A stretch of 64,000 nt of DNA from Anseranas semipalmata (taxonomy: Eukaryota; Chordata; Aves; Anseriformes; Anseranatidae), in NCBI GenBank assembly GCA_013399115.1, contig VXAA01007177.1:473452-537451 (forward strand), written 5' to 3'. The notes below the pieces were generated by a model that saw only the letters and a program-made list of their open reading frames with translations, was not told the origin of the DNA and did not search any database. The first letter of the stretch is position 1, and the number at the start of each line of letters is the position of its first letter. A program made the position numbers and the translations under genes. Positions 1 through 64,000 of this stretch are shown piece after piece.

Positions 1-2
1 GC

Positions 3-62044
<62,042 letters not shown>

Positions 62045-62177
62045 GGTTAAAAAAAAATAAAGCCGCCTCTGCTTAAATTAAAAAGTACCAAAAATATCCT
62101 TTAATTGTTCGAGCCAGACAAACTTGAGTACAATTAATGTCTCTCTTCAGCCAGCCCCAGGCTTTTGCAGTTTTCAC
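62045..62177 (-). other. HECTD1: HECTD1 5'UTR part of the start-codon exon
   Basis: A plausible acceptor (CTTTCCAG then GTGAAAACTG) lies at 62177/62178, so transcription from the CpG island would splice into this exon 133 bases before the ATG. The stretch has no ATG, hence no upstream open frame here. The splice site is inferred from sequence only. Confidence 0.65.
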
Positions 62178-63845
62178 CTGGAAAGAAGAAGAAAAAAAAA
62201 AAATTATCTTCACAGTCTTGGATTTACTCCCCTCTAAAACATATAGCATATTTTCAGGCTGACACTAAGAAAACTTCCACATATTTGGCCAGGAAGTATT
62301 TTTTTCGAGCTTTATACATGAGTAAACACCAATAAATTGGTTCTGTTTCATTAGAAACAAATCTCTAGTTCCAGTTGACAATCAAGCAAGCCTTAAAGCC
62401 TACTCTTATTTATAGGATAAGTCAAAATTAAAAATGTGAGTAGAAAAACTGTGCTTAACCCTTTTGCATATTGTCAGTGCTGTCATGCCTATCCCCTTCC
62501 TTTTAACATCACTTTATAATAAAAACTGCTCAACTTCCTGAAAGATGGATTATGTCTTCACTCAAGTATACTAACATAGAAAGATGTCAAAAGTCATGTT
62601 TAAAATAAAAATCCGCAACACAAAAAATTGAGATGCACAACTAAAGATGAAGAATCTTTGCAAAAGTTTTATGAATCCTTCATCCTTTAAAGCAGCATTA
62701 CAACATAAGGAAAAGAAGCCTTTTATGTCAAAGGAGAAAAAAAGGGCAATTTCAGGATCACATTTTCAAGACCTTCTTAAGGAAAAAAATTATGCAATTC
62801 ACAACTTTTTTTCAAAAACGCAGTGAATAATTCAAATAATTCATGTACATATAAGGGAAACAACATTATTTGTTAGCCCAAAGCCACAGCTGTACATGCA
62901 AGCCAAAGACCAAAAATGTCCCTTAAAAACACTAGGAGACATTTTTGATCTAAGTGCTTACTTTTTACTTTGTTTCACTAACAATTAGTCAAATTCACCT
63001 CCCATGCCTAAGAACACAGCAAACACAAATATTTTCATATAAAAACTAGAACAAAGTTTAGAAATCAGCCTAAAAAAAAAAAAAGATTNNNAAAAAAAAG
63101 ATTTTTAATACAGCTTATAAAAAAAAAAAAAAAGGAAGAAGAAGAAGAAGAAGAATTAGTTTACCAAACTCCTTGGTTAAAAATGAAATACTGGATAGGG
63201 TCCTCACAAATTTGGGAGGCAGGGGAGAACAAGGGGGAAGAATCTCGATCTGGACAAAGTCTGCTGACTTGTTTACTTGCTGCTAATGAGTTAATAGTTA
63301 AAAAATAACTCCACCAAGGGCACATGAGAATTTACAAAAGGGAATCAGAAACTGGTATTACACAGAGAAATGTACACTGTATTAGCAGTGCTGTTTCATG
63401 ATAGCTTAGAACCCCAAGATGTGACAAAATAAAAGTATGACAAATATGATTTCCTACAATTTACAACCATAAAGCCATTACAGATCACCCAATTACTGCT
63501 TGCCACTACGTATATTTTCTCATTGCTGCAGTCTTGATAGATTGCAAACTGTAAAAAATAACGTTATTAAATTCATTTTCTGTGCTTTAAACAATGCCTA
63601 CGACACCCTGAGCTGTCTGCAGACCGTATTTCCCGTTCCGAGACTAAACACAACCAACTTCAAGCGGTACGAGTGCGATCGTACGGCAGTTACAGTACGT
63701 CTCCTTAACGCGATTAAATGATTAACTCCAAACGGGGGGCGGCGGGCGTTAAGGCACGGGAGGAGGGAACGAAGGAAGGGCGAAGGCAACAGAAACAAGA
63801 AAATTCAGAGAGGCAGCGAAAGCGGGGTGAGTTCAGCGCGGGCAC
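62178..63845 (-). other. HECTD1: Probable 5'UTR intron of HECTD1
   Basis: AT-rich sequence with homopolymer A tracts at 63072-63084 and 63119-63133, three undetermined bases at 63089-63091, and a short (GAA)n tract at 63135-63155. No coding signal seen. Its CpG-rich right part belongs to the promoter region. Confidence 0.5.
63135..63155 (+). repeat. (GAA)n trinucleotide array
   Basis: Seven GAA units after a poly(A) tract in the probable 5'UTR intron. Confidence 0.9.
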
Positions 63846-64000
63846 CTGCTGCTCTGCCCCCCGGAGGGGCTCCGAGCGGGCGGAAACGAGCGGCCGAACG
63901 GAAAGCGGAGCAGGGCGGGCGGCGGGGGCTCCCGGGGGGCCCGCACCAGAACCGGGGCCAGGCCGCAGCCAAACGCGGCCCCCGCCGCCCGGCGGCCTCC
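63595..64000 (-). promoter_or_regulatory. HECTD1: CpG-island promoter of HECTD1
   Basis: Base composition changes abruptly from AT-rich intron to GC- and CpG-rich sequence at about 63.6 kb and rises to the window edge, with GC-box-like GGGGGGCGGCGGG near 63735 and repeated CCGCC/GGGCGG words from 63840 onward. Its position just upstream of the start-codon exon fits a TATA-less housekeeping promoter. It probably continues beyond 64000. Confidence 0.8.
63846..64000 (-). other. HECTD1: Probable HECTD1 noncoding exon 1 (5' end outside the window)
   Basis: Within the GC-rich end, a minus-strand GCAGCAG followed by GTGCCC at 63845/63846 is a fair donor that could splice to the acceptor at 62177. 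No HECTD1 coding frame is needed here. The exact donor and the transcription start cannot be fixed from sequence alone. Confidence 0.35.

Overview
The window looks like a bird chromosome (or another archosaur; the few, degraded CR1 LINE copies, the absence of SINEs and the compact AT-rich introns point to bird). It is filled by one protein-coding gene on the minus strand, HECTD1, a HECT-type E3 ubiquitin-protein ligase. I recognised it from the exon translations and rebuilt it splice site by splice site.

Layout, in transcription order from right to left. The right end (about 63.6-64.0 kb) is a CpG-rich promoter and probable first noncoding exon. A 5'UTR/start exon follows at 61905-62177, with ATG at 62042-62044 in a strong ACCATGG context. 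A 17.6 kb first coding intron (44265-61904) comes next. The other 40 coding exons lie between 44264 and 3. The stop codon TGA is at 3-5, so the whole coding sequence is present and the 3'UTR lies off the left edge. The 41 coding exons sum to 7713 nt (2570 codons plus stop). Every intron is GT-AG and every exon joins in phase. From memory, human HECTD1 has 2610 residues; the shortfall matches one absent in-frame cassette exon of about 41 codons between coding exons 26 and 27.

Protein order: armadillo-like N-terminus (coding exons 1-5), ankyrin repeats (6-8), a middle helical/beta region (9-20), a SUN-like beta-sandwich domain (21-22), a MIB/HERC2 domain (23-24), a long serine-rich linker (24-25), an acidic linker (26-27), a helical-bundle region (28-30), and the C-terminal HECT catalytic domain (33-41) with its active-site cysteine at residue 2539 in the last exon.

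The rest is intronic. It holds one long decayed CR1 LINE (10560-12400), three shorter CR1 3' ends (15699-15950, 15961-16020, 34628-34750), one CR1 fragment on the other strand (about 49165-49280), a perfect hexanucleotide array (47063-47182), homopolymer tracts, short perfect hairpins and several assembly gaps. I see no second confident gene, no RNA gene, no CRISPR array and no evidence for an undescribed multi-gene system. The best leads are the missing cassette exon, an exon-like block in that same intron, and a CpG-rich pocket with a nearby open frame in intron 1.
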